A DNA stretch of 64,000 nucleotides from the NCBI GenBank assembly GCA_964472545.1, contig CAYYNP010000003.1:34426-98425 (forward strand), written 5' to 3'. Within the stretch, counting starts at the first letter, position 1; each line of letters starts with the position of its first letter. Positions 42,464 to 51,099 of this stretch are shown piece by piece. The notes below the pieces were generated by a model. That model ran no database searches. It was not told the DNA's origin and saw only the letters and a program-made list of their open reading frames with translations. The DNA comes from CAYYNP01 sp964472545. GTDB taxonomy: Bacteria > Planctomycetota > Planctomycetia > Pirellulales > Thermoguttaceae. Made by a program: the position numbers and the translations under genes.

Positions 42464-44962
42464 CTACCGCTTTCCGCGGCGGTTCTTGCCCTTCTTCCCC
42501 CCACGCCCCGGCGAACCGTTGCGTTTGGCGGCCGGCCCTTGTGCGGCGGCGGCCTTCGATTCCGCCTGGGCCTTGCTCTGGGCTTTGGCGTCGGCCCGGG
42601 TTTGCGTCGTGGTGGCGGCGCTCGCCGGCTTGGTTTTGGGGAGGAACTTGCGTTCGGCGATGCCCCACAGACTCGACGCGATGAAGTAGAGGCACAGCCC
42701 GCTGGCCACCTTGAAGAACAGGATTCCGATGAAGATCATCATGTACTTCATGATCTTCTGCTGCATGGCGGCCTGATCGTCGGCCGGCGGCGGCATAAAC
42801 ATCTTCTGCTGTACGATGAACAACACGATGGTCAACATCGGCAGCAGATTGAAGTACGGCCCCAGGGCGAACATCCCGTTGCCCGAGCAGAACCACGCCG
42901 GCATGAAACCGCTCCAGTCGAAGAGCATGTCCGGGGCGGCCAGGTTCGAGCACCACCAATTTTCCGAAATCAACGGGGCCTGACGCAACTCGACGTCGAC
43001 CATCAGCGACCGATACAAGGCGATAAAGACCGGTAACTGCACGAACAGCACCAGGCAACCGCTAAGCGGATTGTAGTTGTGCTTGAGGAACAACTCCCGC
43101 TGGGCCTTGCTGCGGGCTTCGAGGTCCTTCTTGTATTTCTCCTGGATCTTCTTCAGTTCGGGCTGGATCTCCTGCATCTTCTGCGCGCCGAGGGCCTGCT
43201 TGCGGCTGAGCGGATACATGCAGCCGCGGACCAACGCGGTGAGCATCAAGATCGCCAGGCCGTAGTTGCCCACGATGGCGTAGAAGACGTGCAGGATCTT
43301 CACCAACGGCACGGCCACCACGCTGTACCAGCCGTAGGTGATCAGGTTCTTCAGGTCGTACGTCGGCTGCTCCAGCAGCGCCGGCCGCTTCGGGCCGGTA
43401 AAGACGACGAAGTCGTGCGTAACCGTTTCGCCCGGTGCCAACTCATACGGTTTGCTGATCATCCGGCAGGAGACGTTGGCCAGTTCCTTCCGCTCGGGTT
43501 TGGGCCCCACTCGGATCGGGTGGCCTTCCTCGAACCAGACGTCGGTCGGGTCTTCCTTCTGGGGGATCAAGATGGCGGAGAAGTATTTGGCGTCGACGCC
43601 AAAATAGCGGAAGTTGTGCTGCACCCACACGCCATCCTCAATGTCGTCGTCAACGATGTCGGCACAACTGTATTGATGCGGCTTGGTCTCATCGTCCCAG
43701 CAGGCCATCACGTCGCGCAGGCCCACGCTCCAGTTGTAGCCCACCTTGCTGCTGTACCAGGCCCCTTCGATCGGTAGGCCGGTCGGGCCGTCGAGTTGGT
43801 AGGCCACCGTGTGCGCGGCGCCGGCCGGGTCGGCGTTGTGGATCGACACGGAGAGGTTCAAGTGATAGGCCTCGTAGTCGCGCTCGGAGATGCTCTCCTC
43901 GGGGATGGGCTGCAGGGCGTACTTCTTGGTGACCTGCAGGCCGTTGGGTAGCGTGCGGCGGAAAGCCACCTCGGTGGCGGTCGCGGCGGCGATCTCCCAG
44001 TTGCCGGTCCAAAGGTCCAGGCCTTTGAGTTCTGAGCCGACGTCCGTTAGCGCCCCTTCGCGCTCGAGGGTCGCCGCGTCGAGTTGCTGCAGCGTGAGCA
44101 GCAGTGAGAGCGGGTCTTCGCCCTCCGGACGCATCACCGCCACCGGACGCCGGCCGAGCGTGACGTCGACCGTGTGTTGCTCGAATTCCGCCGCGGGCCG
44201 GGGATCGTCACTGCTGGAATCTTCGTCGGCAGGCTCCCCGGCGGTCGGCTCAGCCGTGGGCGGCTCTTCTTCGGGCGGTGTGACGGGCCGAAGATACTTG
44301 ATCGTGACGATGTCGCCGGGGGCCTTCTTCGATTTCGACACCAAGCTTTCCACCTGCCACGACTCGCTGACTGCGTTGCCGTCGACGTCGACGATCACGT
44401 CGCCCTTGCGGATGCCCGCCTTGTAGGCCGGCGTGCCGGGCGCGTCGAATTGCACCAGGCAACCGCTGAGCCCCATGCCCCGCAAGGTGGCGTCGGCCAA
44501 CGTCGGATCGGCCACCAGCCGGCCGAGAAAGCCACTGCCGTCGTCCAGGTCGCGGTAGCGGTCGCTGTTGAGATCCGCCCACACCACCGCCGCCCCACGG
44601 CTGGTCAACACGATCTGCATCCGATACGGATCGTCCGGATCGGCGGACCCAAGCACGGCGAAGTCGGTGTTCGGCGGCGCATCGGGCGGCGCGACTGGCG
44701 GATCGGCGGGCGGATCGACGGGGGCTTCCGGGGGTGTGACGGGGTGATCGCCGGTCTTGGGCTCAACCGGTGTCTTCCCCTCCGCGGTCTTGCCCGTCTT
44801 GCCCGGATCGGGGGTCTTCCCGGTCTTCTCGCCATCGCCCGCTTGCTCGCCGTCCTCGGCTACCTCGGGCGGCGGTGGCGGATAGAGCTTGTTAATCAGC
44901 GCGCCGTAGCCGAGCACGATGCCCAACGAGAGAACCATGAAGAGGACTAAGCGCCGTTCCAT
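42464..44962 (-). CDS. yidC: Membrane protein insertase YidC with PDZ-like insert
   Basis: An 832-residue protein, longer than the ~550 of proteobacterial YidC. An N-terminal anchor (LFMVLSLGIVLGYGAL) is followed by a Pro/Lys/Glu-rich linker and then a PDZ-like domain within the periplasmic region (GTPAYKAGIRKGDVIVDVDG). The beta-supersandwich domain includes EVAFRRTLPNGLQVTKKYAL. The conserved insertase core has YAIVGNYGLAILMLTALVRG, cytoplasmic QKMQEIQPELKKIQEKYKKD, and the later helices LVLFVQLPVFIALYRSL. The C-terminus is Lys/Arg/Ala-rich, which may bind ribosomes. It is followed at 15 nt by mnmE. The usual rpmH/rnpA are not upstream. Confidence 0.95.
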   Translation of the reverse strand: MERRLVLFMVLSLGIVLGYGALINKLYPPPPPEVAEDGEQAGDGEKTGKTPDPGKTGKTAEGKTPVEPKTGDHPVTPPEAPVDPPADPPVAPPDAPPNTDFAVLGSADPDDPYRMQIVLTSRGAAVVWADLNSDRYRDLDDGSGFLGRLVADPTLADATLRGMGLSGCLVQFDAPGTPAYKAGIRKGDVIVDVDGNAVSESWQVESLVSKSKKAPGDIVTIKYLRPVTPPEEEPPTAEPTAGEPADEDSSSDDPRPAAEFEQHTVDVTLGRRPVAVMRPEGEDPLSLLLTLQQLDAATLEREGALTDVGSELKGLDLWTGNWEIAAATATEVAFRRTLPNGLQVTKKYALQPIPEESISERDYEAYHLNLSVSIHNADPAGAAHTVAYQLDGPTGLPIEGAWYSSKVGYNWSVGLRDVMACWDDETKPHQYSCADIVDDDIEDGVWVQHNFRYFGVDAKYFSAILIPQKEDPTDVWFEEGHPIRVGPKPERKELANVSCRMISKPYELAPGETVTHDFVVFTGPKRPALLEQPTYDLKNLITYGWYSVVAVPLVKILHVFYAIVGNYGLAILMLTALVRGCMYPLSRKQALGAQKMQEIQPELKKIQEKYKKDLEARSKAQRELFLKHNYNPLSGCLVLFVQLPVFIALYRSLMVDVELRQAPLISENWWCSNLAAPDMLFDWSGFMPAWFCSGNGMFALGPYFNLLPMLTIVLFIVQQKMFMPPPADDQAAMQQKIMKYMMIFIGILFFKVASGLCLYFIASSLWGIAERKFLPKTKPASAATTTQTRADAKAQSKAQAESKAAAAQGPAAKRNGSPGRGGKKGKNRRGKR

Positions 44963-45134
44963 GCGTGTGGGCTTTCGGTGGGGGAGTGGTCGTCACGATT
45001 GCCCGAGACTGCCCCGCCAACAGGGGCGATCAAACAACGGGCCTAAACCTATCTATTCTCCCGTATGCGGCGGATCTTGCAATGGCTGAGTGGCGTGGAT
45101 TATCATTCCCCCCACAAGTGCTGGAGTCTCAGCG

Positions 45135-45184
45135 CAGCGACAGGCTCCTGGGGCACCGCTGCGCTTTGCTCTTAGCCACCCACC
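45135..45184. repeat. Family B element, partial (B3)
   Basis: CCTGGGGCACCGCTGCGCTT followed by TGCTCTTAGCCACCC, preceded by a short inverted AGCGCAGCG (45132). It corresponds to the right arm of the family B element at 27766-27845 and lies just upstream of the metallophosphoesterase stop. Confidence 0.75.
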
Positions 45185-45195
45185 ATTACCCGCAT

Positions 45196-45945
45196 CTACC
45201 GCCCGTCGCGCAGCCGATCACCAAGGAAATTATCCAACTCCGGCACGGCGTAGATCTTGTCGACGGTCTTGTCGAACTCGTATTCGACGCGGCGGAAGCG
45301 GACCAAGTCGTCTTCCAGCACGACGTAGCACGCCCGGGGGTCGCCGTCGCGGGGCTGGCCGACCGAGCCGACGTTGATCATCGCCTTTTCGTCGCCGAGG
45401 CGATATTCGTAGCCGATCTCCTCCGGGCTGAGGAAGTTGAAGTCCTCGGTAAAGACGCCGGGCACGTGGGTATGGCCTTGGAAGACGTAGCGCTGGACCA
45501 GAGCGAAGATCTTCTCCAGCTTGCGCTTGTTGTAGATGTCTTCGGGAAAGACGTACTCGTTCAGCGGGTTGCGTGCCGAGCCGTGCACGAACATAAGGTC
45601 GCCGTCTTGGTAGGTGCGGGGCAATTCGCCGAGAAAATCCCAGCGCAGGTCCCGGTCGTCGGCGTTGCCGCTGGTGTCTTCCAGTTGGCTGCGGGTCCAG
45701 AAGATGGCCCGCTCGGCACCGGAGTTGAAGCCCTCGGGATCGAACAGGGCGCCTTGATCGTGGTTGCCCAGCAGGCAAACCTCGCATTTCATTGCCCAAT
45801 CGATACACTCGCGGGGATTGGGCCCGTAACCGACGATGTCGCCCAAACAGCAGACTTCGCTGATCCCCTGGTCCCGCACGTCGGCCAACACCGCCTCGAG
45901 GCTCTCGATGTTGCTGTGGATGTCGCTGATGAGGGCTCGTTTCAC
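45196..45945 (-). CDS. Calcineurin-like metallophosphoesterase
   Basis: 249 residues from GTG 45945 (GGAAGG about 11 bases upstream); the frame extends 18 codons further, but these do not look coding. All dimetal motifs are present: DIHSN, GDIVGYGP, GNHD, FVHGS and GHTHVPG. Together they give the YfcE/YmdB-like phosphodiesterase fold in the cytoplasm. The substrate is unknown (cyclic nucleotide or phosphate ester). It is transcribed away from tsaB, with a 240-nt gap that holds no clear element. Confidence 0.92.
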   Translation of the reverse strand: MKRALISDIHSNIESLEAVLADVRDQGISEVCCLGDIVGYGPNPRECIDWAMKCEVCLLGNHDQGALFDPEGFNSGAERAIFWTRSQLEDTSGNADDRDLRWDFLGELPRTYQDGDLMFVHGSARNPLNEYVFPEDIYNKRKLEKIFALVQRYVFQGHTHVPGVFTEDFNFLSPEEIGYEYRLGDEKAMINVGSVGQPRDGDPRACYVVLEDDLVRFRRVEYEFDKTVDKIYAVPELDNFLGDRLRDGR

Positions 45946-46185
45946 GCTTGGAGACCTTCCGGTGCCCGCGGCGCGCGATCGGCCCGCCGACTGTGCCAAG
46001 AAACCGGGTCCACGAATACCAAAGTCTATGGCGGCATCTACCGGCGGTCAAGTCGGATACCCCTTGTGCGGAAAGGGTTTACCCGGCAAGCTGTGCGGAT
46101 GTCCCGGTGGCCGCTTGGCAATCCGACGGCCCGGCGCCGTGCCGAGGGGCGCCTATGCCATTGCTTCTTTGATGGGTAAACGATC

Positions 46186-46878
46186 GTGCGAATCCTGGCC
46201 CTGGAAACCACCGAACGCGTTGGCACCGTGGCCGTGATGCAAGATGGTAACTTGTTGGCCCAGTTGGAGTTGGATCGGCAGAAGCGAAGCGCGCAGTCGC
46301 TCGCACCGGGCCTTCGGACGCTGTTAGAAAGGGTCGCGTGGCGGCCGGACGCCGTCGATCTGGTGGCCGTTACGGTCGGGCCAGGCTCCTTTACCGGGAT
46401 TCGGGTGGGGGTGATGACGGCCAAGGCGCTTGCTTATGCCGCAGGGGCCGACATCTTGGGGCTCGATACGCTCGAAACGATCGCTGCCGGGGCGCCCGAG
46501 GGGGTTCGGGCACTTTGGGCTGCCGTTGACGCTCAGCGAGGCGAGGTCGTCGCCGGGCCGTTCGCACGCAACGGAAATGGGACGTTTCGCCCGGTCGAAC
46601 CGGCCCGGCTCGTCGAGATCGACGCCTGGCTCGATGCCCTGCCGCCGGATACGCTCCTCAGCGGCCCCGTGTTGCAGAAGCTGGCCGGCCGCCTGCCGCA
46701 ACACGTTTCGACGCTCGACGCCGAGTACTGGCCGCCGAAGGCCGCCGTGGTCGCCGGGCTGGCCGCCGAGCGTTACGCCGCCGGCGAGCGCCACGACCTG
46801 TGGACGCTCGTGCCGCGTTACTCCCGGCGCAGCGCGGCAGAAGAGAAGTGGCTTGCGCGGCGCAAAGCGGACGGGTAG
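46186..46878 (+). CDS. tsaB: tRNA threonylcarbamoyladenosine biosynthesis protein TsaB
   Basis: A 230-residue protein starting at GTG. MRILALETTERVGTVAVM and VGPGSFTGIRVGVMTAKALA are the ASKHA-fold signatures of TsaB (YeaZ), the scaffold partner of TsaD in t6A37 synthesis. VDAQRGEVVAGPF and the C-terminal VPRYSRRSAAEEKW also fit. TsaD, TsaE and TsaC are not in this window. TsaB lacks the catalytic metal site of TsaD, as expected. Confidence 0.95.
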   Translation: MRILALETTERVGTVAVMQDGNLLAQLELDRQKRSAQSLAPGLRTLLERVAWRPDAVDLVAVTVGPGSFTGIRVGVMTAKALAYAAGADILGLDTLETIAAGAPEGVRALWAAVDAQRGEVVAGPFARNGNGTFRPVEPARLVEIDAWLDALPPDTLLSGPVLQKLAGRLPQHVSTLDAEYWPPKAAVVAGLAAERYAAGERHDLWTLVPRYSRRSAAEEKWLARRKADG

Positions 46879-46896
46879 ATGGGAGTCTGGCGGTTG

Positions 46897-46925
46897 TTTC
46901 CGCCGCGCGACGATATCGCTACAAT
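46897..46925 (+). promoter_or_regulatory. Weak candidate promoter for the 46981 gene
   Basis: TACAAT at 46920-46925 is a good -10 element; the best -35 at 17 nt spacing is TTTCCG (poor), or TTGTTT at 20 nt. GAAGGAGAG lies just before the ATG at 46981. Confidence 0.3.
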
Positions 46926-46980
46926 CGTAGTGTGTCGTACTTCGGTGCCGTCCAGGTCGTTCTGAAGGAGAGCTTGCCTA

Positions 46981-47562
46981 ATGAATCGCCCCACTTCGTT
47001 GACCGTGTTCGGGATCCTGCACATCGTCTTCGCCGCTTTGGGCTTTTTCGGCGTGCTGATCAGCTTCGTCCTCCAGAGCATGCCGCAAGACCCCGCCATG
47101 GCAAACCCGATCCTCGAACTCGCCGAGAAGAACCCCGGCTATGTCCTCTACACGCGGATCAGCCAGGTTCTGAGCCTGATATCGGCGACGGTGCTCGTGG
47201 TGGCCGGCATCGGACTGTTGACGGTCAGGCCATGGGGGCGCTATCTGACGCTGGGCTGGGCGGTCTACGGCATCATCTCGGCGGTGGTCGGGCTGGTCGT
47301 GAGTTGGATGTGGCTCATCTCGCCCATGCTCGAACAACTCGGACGCATGCCCGACGGTCCGGAGAAGGCGGGGATGGTGGGCGGCGTGATCGGAGGCCTC
47401 GTTGGCGCGTGCTTCGCTTTTGTCTACCCCGCCCTGCTGTTGATCTTCATGAACCGCCGCTCGGTGCTGATGGCAATGCGGGGAGAAGTTCCGGTGGATC
47501 CGTATGCGGCGCCGACCTATCAGGTCGGCGGTGAGTCGCCGGAGACGTACGATCGTTATTGA
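46981..47562 (+). CDS. Four-helix membrane protein of unknown function
   Basis: A 193-residue protein with four hydrophobic segments: VFGILHIVFAALGFFGVLI, VLSLISATVLVVAGIGLL, VYGIISAVVGLVVSW and CFAFVYPALLLIFM. GAAGGAGAG lies about ten bases before the ATG. The C-terminus ends in a Pro/Tyr-rich cytoplasmic tail (VPVDPYAAPTYQVGG). This is the general look of small planctomycete membrane proteins annotated as hypothetical. No catalytic motif is seen. Confidence 0.8.
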   Translation: MNRPTSLTVFGILHIVFAALGFFGVLISFVLQSMPQDPAMANPILELAEKNPGYVLYTRISQVLSLISATVLVVAGIGLLTVRPWGRYLTLGWAVYGIISAVVGLVVSWMWLISPMLEQLGRMPDGPEKAGMVGGVIGGLVGACFAFVYPALLLIFMNRRSVLMAMRGEVPVDPYAAPTYQVGGESPETYDRY

Positions 47563-47570
47563 GGTTCGCT

Positions 47571-47640
47571 GCCGGTGGCGTAAGCTTCCAGCTTGCGATT
47601 ATTGTGACGTTGCCGATGGGTGGCCGGGGCAAAGCGCTAC
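47571..47640. repeat. Family E repeat (E2) running into a family B fragment (B4)
   Basis: GGTGGCGTAAGCTTCCAGC followed by TTGCGATT, then GGGTGGCCGGGGCAAAGCGC-like sequence. It joins E1-type and B-type sequence between convergent genes and touches the stop of the PQQ-propeller gene. Confidence 0.75.
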
Positions 47641-50600
47641 GGTTCTGCAACGATCTCGATTCCACAGAGGATCGCCGGCAGCGAGCCGGCGGCGGGGGCC
47701 AGCGTGACCGTCAACTTGTCGGTCACTTCCACGCCGGTGAACTCGCGGATCACGGCCCGATTGCGGCCGCCGGCTGCGGCCACGACGTCGAAGCCCTTCA
47801 GGCCGCCGGCGTGGCCGCCGAGCGAGACATCGAACACGCGTTGGCCCTTTTCGACGGGTTCAGTTTCCGCGAAATGCAAGCGCACGGTGTACTTCCGCGG
47901 CTTGGCGTCCTCACCGGCCAAGGTGATCGCCATCGACTGCACGTCACGTATCCCCGACGCGCCTACCCAGGCAAGCTCGCCGTTGCCGTCGGCGGTGATC
48001 CGCGAGCTGTGATGGCGATAGAACTCGGGTTGCTCGGGCGCGGTCTCGAGGGGCAGATTCGGCGAAGGGCTCTCTCCGGGCGGATAATCGAGCCAGAGCG
48101 TGTCGGCGGCGTCTCGCCGGTCGCCCGGTGCGCCGAGGTTAATCCCCACGCGGCGAACCGGGGCCCCGTCCCAGTCGAAGGAGTTGAACGTCCAGACGTC
48201 GACCTCCGGATCGTGCAGCATCGCCAAGGAGGTCTGGTTCTGGTAGTTGCAGGTACAGGTCCGGGTGTATTCCGGGGCGTTGAGCAGCCCGCCGGCGACG
48301 ATCAGGTTCGACGTACAACTCGACTTGAACCCGCCGAAATTGCCCGTGCCACCGTCGCCGGCAAGGTCGTAGAATCCCGCGGCCGCCGAGCGGAAGGTGA
48401 TCATGTGACGGCTGGCGACCGACGTGTTGCAGCCGTAGTTGCGCGTATAGACCCAGGGCATCGGCCGTCCGGAGAGCGGGTGGGCACGGCCCTCGGGATC
48501 TCCGGTCAACAGCGAGAAGGCGCTATTCTGCGTGATAATCCTGTCGCCGTGAAGCATGCACGGCCCGGCGTAGTTGACGTCGAGGTCCTTCCAGAGCACC
48601 TGGCCGCTGGCGGCGCGGTAGACGACCATGCCTTGCTCCGACTCGTCCGTGGCCCGATCGCGGTAGGCGCTACCGCCCTGCAATAGCACGTCGTGCTTGG
48701 CCGAGTAGCTGAGAAAGGTACCGAAGACGTCATCATCGGCGCTCCAGATCTCGTCCCCGGTGCGGGCTTCCAGCGCCACCAGCCGCGGCGCGTAAGGCGA
48801 CTCTTCGCCCCGCCGCTCGAGCAGCTCTCGCTTCTTCTTCGACATGCCGTCGATGCAGAAGAGCTTGTCGGCTCCCAGCGCGATGTTGTTGTGTCGGAAG
48901 CTGTACTTTGCCACGCGCGTCCAGAGCACGTCGCCGCCGATGCGGTCCATCACGACCAGCCGTTTGCTGGCCGAGGCGTATTGGGCATTGGGCACGAAGC
49001 CGCTTTCCGAAACGCCCACCGGTGAGGCCCCGGCCACCAGAAGGTCCTTCCACACACCGAGATAGCCGCAATGTGCCGCGGCACCGCCGACCGGCGGCAG
49101 GGTGATCTCTTTGAGCGTCTTGCCGGTGGCCGCGTCGAGCCGGAGAATACTCTTGCCGTAGACTACGTAGACGGAGTCTTCCAGTGTGACGTAGTTGCCG
49201 CCGATCTCACCGGCGCCGGGCTGGTGGAGCGTGTTGTCGTGGAACGTGCCCAATCCCGGCAGGTCTCGCTGCCAGAGCAGCCGGCCGGTGTAGATGTCGG
49301 TGGCGCGAAGCATGTCCGGGCCTTCGATCACCAGCCGTCCGCCGGCCACTTGCGGCGAGGGGCCGTGGCCGTGACGCGGCAGGACCTCGTCGTTGGGCGG
49401 GCCGTTGCCAAACCAGAGCATGCCCATCGGCAGCTTGGCCAACTCGTCCTGCGAAACGACGCTGTTGCCGGGGTCGGCGTATTGATGGGTCCAGTCGGCC
49501 GCCCCGGGCAAGGCCCCTTCGCGAGTCAAAGCCGACCAGTGCGTCCCCAGCGGCTTGACCACCGCGTTGGCCGGCTTCGCCTCGTCGACCAGCGGCTGAA
49601 GCTGCTCGGCCGTCATCGGCAGACAGGCCGTGCCGCCGTACGGACGCAGGGCAGCGAAGACCGCCTCGATCAGCGACGGGTCTTCTGCGATGTTCGAGCT
49701 ACGGAAACTCTCCGAGGTGATCAACTCGGCCATGTACGGCGGTAGCGCCACCGTGGCCGGATCGCCCACCCGGGCCGAGACGCGCGTGCCGTAGAGCCCC
49801 GCCTTGTGCAGACGCTTGCGCACGGCGTCGATCTTCGCGTCGTTCGGATCGATCACGATGACTTGTAGCATCGATCGCCGGGCCAGCGCCTCGGCCAGGC
49901 CGCCGTCCTTGACGCCCAGCAGCAGGCAATACCCGCCGTCGACTCGGGCGGCACCGAGAGTCGCCCGGGCCAGCGAGCCCCACGTGGCGTCGTCGGCAGG
50001 GGGCTGGGCCACTTCGGGCAGCGGGTAAGTCGTCGGTTCGCCGTCGGAGTCGCCAGCGCCGAAGCAGTGGATCCAGCCTTCGGTCGTGCTCACGAAGAGC
50101 TTGTCGTCGGCCGCCAACATACACCAAGGTTTCCCCCGGATCGCCGCCACCCAATTGCCCGAGGCCACCTCGCCCTCGGTGCCTTCGAACGCCCGCGAGC
50201 CGGCTTTGATCGGCACGGGGCCGTGTGTGCTGCGATCGCCCCGTTTGGTAAAGGTAAACTGCTTCAGCTTGCCCGTCTCCAGGTCGTAGGTACCCGGCGG
50301 TGTGCGTCCGCCCGGGCCGACGAGCCCTGCGTCGGTCACCGCAAAATGCCCGCGGGGAACGAAGCCGCCGAAGGCGGGGCTGGAGTGGGGGTGGGTCTGA
50401 TATGTAATGCAGTCGCCGCTGTTGGTCCACAGCGACTTGCCGGTCGTGGCGTCGACCGCATGGACGAAGATCCCCATGAACGGCCACACGCCGGCCGAGA
50501 AGTAGACCACGCCGTCGGCCACCACCGGCCCGCCGCGGACCGGCCAAGTCGAGATCAAGCGGCGATTACCCAGCAGCTTACGTTCGGTTGGCCCGCCGCG

Positions 50601-51035
50601 GAGTTTCCAGATCAACGTGCCTTTGGCCGCGTCGAGGCAGTAGAGGTGGCCGTCGTCACAGCCGAAGTAGAGCCGGCCGGCGTCGACCGCCGGCGCCAAA
50701 CGCACGGGCCCGTCGGCAAAGAACCGCCAATTCACCTCACCGCTGTCGGTGTCGTAGGCGGTAACGGTATCGGTGACCATCGACGGCACGTAGAGCAGTT
50801 TTCCGGCGGCCACCGGCGAATACGATTCGTCGAACCGCAGCGACGGCTGGCTGGCCGGCCAGGCCGGCAGCGGGGCGGGCAATTGCCGCGACCATTGCAG
50901 CGTAAGTCCCTCGGGCAACTCGTCCGGCGAGGCGGCCGAGCGGGCAGCGTCGTAGCGCCATTGGGGCCAGTCGCCAGCGAGGGAATCGCCGCAGAGCGCC
51001 GCGACGAGGACGAGGTAAACGTATCTTGATTTCAT
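47637..51035 (-). CDS. Exported PQQ-type beta-propeller protein with Rossmann-like and malectin-like domains
   Basis: 1,132 residues from the ATG at 51035 (GAGGA upstream; signal peptide YVYLVLVAALCGDSLA). PQQ/BamB-type blades in the first ~380 residues (GTLIWKLRGGPTERKLLG, VDATTGKSLWTNSGD). Residues ~380-500 resemble a Rossmann methyltransferase-like domain (LQVIVIDPNDAKIDAVRKRL, then SLIEAVFAALRPYGG). More propeller blades follow (ATDIYTGRLLWQRDLPGLG; LDAATGKTLKEITLPP). A C-terminal beta domain, YTVRLHFAETEPVEKGQRVF, is malectin-like and may bind carbohydrate. Such proteins recur in planctomycetes with unknown function. Whether the Rossmann-like part binds SAM is not clear: the glycine loop is only CLLLGVKDGG. 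Confidence 0.87.
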   Translation of the reverse strand: MKSRYVYLVLVAALCGDSLAGDWPQWRYDAARSAASPDELPEGLTLQWSRQLPAPLPAWPASQPSLRFDESYSPVAAGKLLYVPSMVTDTVTAYDTDSGEVNWRFFADGPVRLAPAVDAGRLYFGCDDGHLYCLDAAKGTLIWKLRGGPTERKLLGNRRLISTWPVRGGPVVADGVVYFSAGVWPFMGIFVHAVDATTGKSLWTNSGDCITYQTHPHSSPAFGGFVPRGHFAVTDAGLVGPGGRTPPGTYDLETGKLKQFTFTKRGDRSTHGPVPIKAGSRAFEGTEGEVASGNWVAAIRGKPWCMLAADDKLFVSTTEGWIHCFGAGDSDGEPTTYPLPEVAQPPADDATWGSLARATLGAARVDGGYCLLLGVKDGGLAEALARRSMLQVIVIDPNDAKIDAVRKRLHKAGLYGTRVSARVGDPATVALPPYMAELITSESFRSSNIAEDPSLIEAVFAALRPYGGTACLPMTAEQLQPLVDEAKPANAVVKPLGTHWSALTREGALPGAADWTHQYADPGNSVVSQDELAKLPMGMLWFGNGPPNDEVLPRHGHGPSPQVAGGRLVIEGPDMLRATDIYTGRLLWQRDLPGLGTFHDNTLHQPGAGEIGGNYVTLEDSVYVVYGKSILRLDAATGKTLKEITLPPVGGAAAHCGYLGVWKDLLVAGASPVGVSESGFVPNAQYASASKRLVVMDRIGGDVLWTRVAKYSFRHNNIALGADKLFCIDGMSKKKRELLERRGEESPYAPRLVALEARTGDEIWSADDDVFGTFLSYSAKHDVLLQGGSAYRDRATDESEQGMVVYRAASGQVLWKDLDVNYAGPCMLHGDRIITQNSAFSLLTGDPEGRAHPLSGRPMPWVYTRNYGCNTSVASRHMITFRSAAAGFYDLAGDGGTGNFGGFKSSCTSNLIVAGGLLNAPEYTRTCTCNYQNQTSLAMLHDPEVDVWTFNSFDWDGAPVRRVGINLGAPGDRRDAADTLWLDYPPGESPSPNLPLETAPEQPEFYRHHSSRITADGNGELAWVGASGIRDVQSMAITLAGEDAKPRKYTVRLHFAETEPVEKGQRVFDVSLGGHAGGLKGFDVVAAAGGRNRAVIREFTGVEVTDKLTVTLAPAAGSLPAILCGIEIVAEP

Positions 51036-51099
51036 GCGTAGAATCCTCGCTTGACGGGTTCCGTTTGGTAGATGCCGGGGGGAGCGAAGCCGCGGGCGG

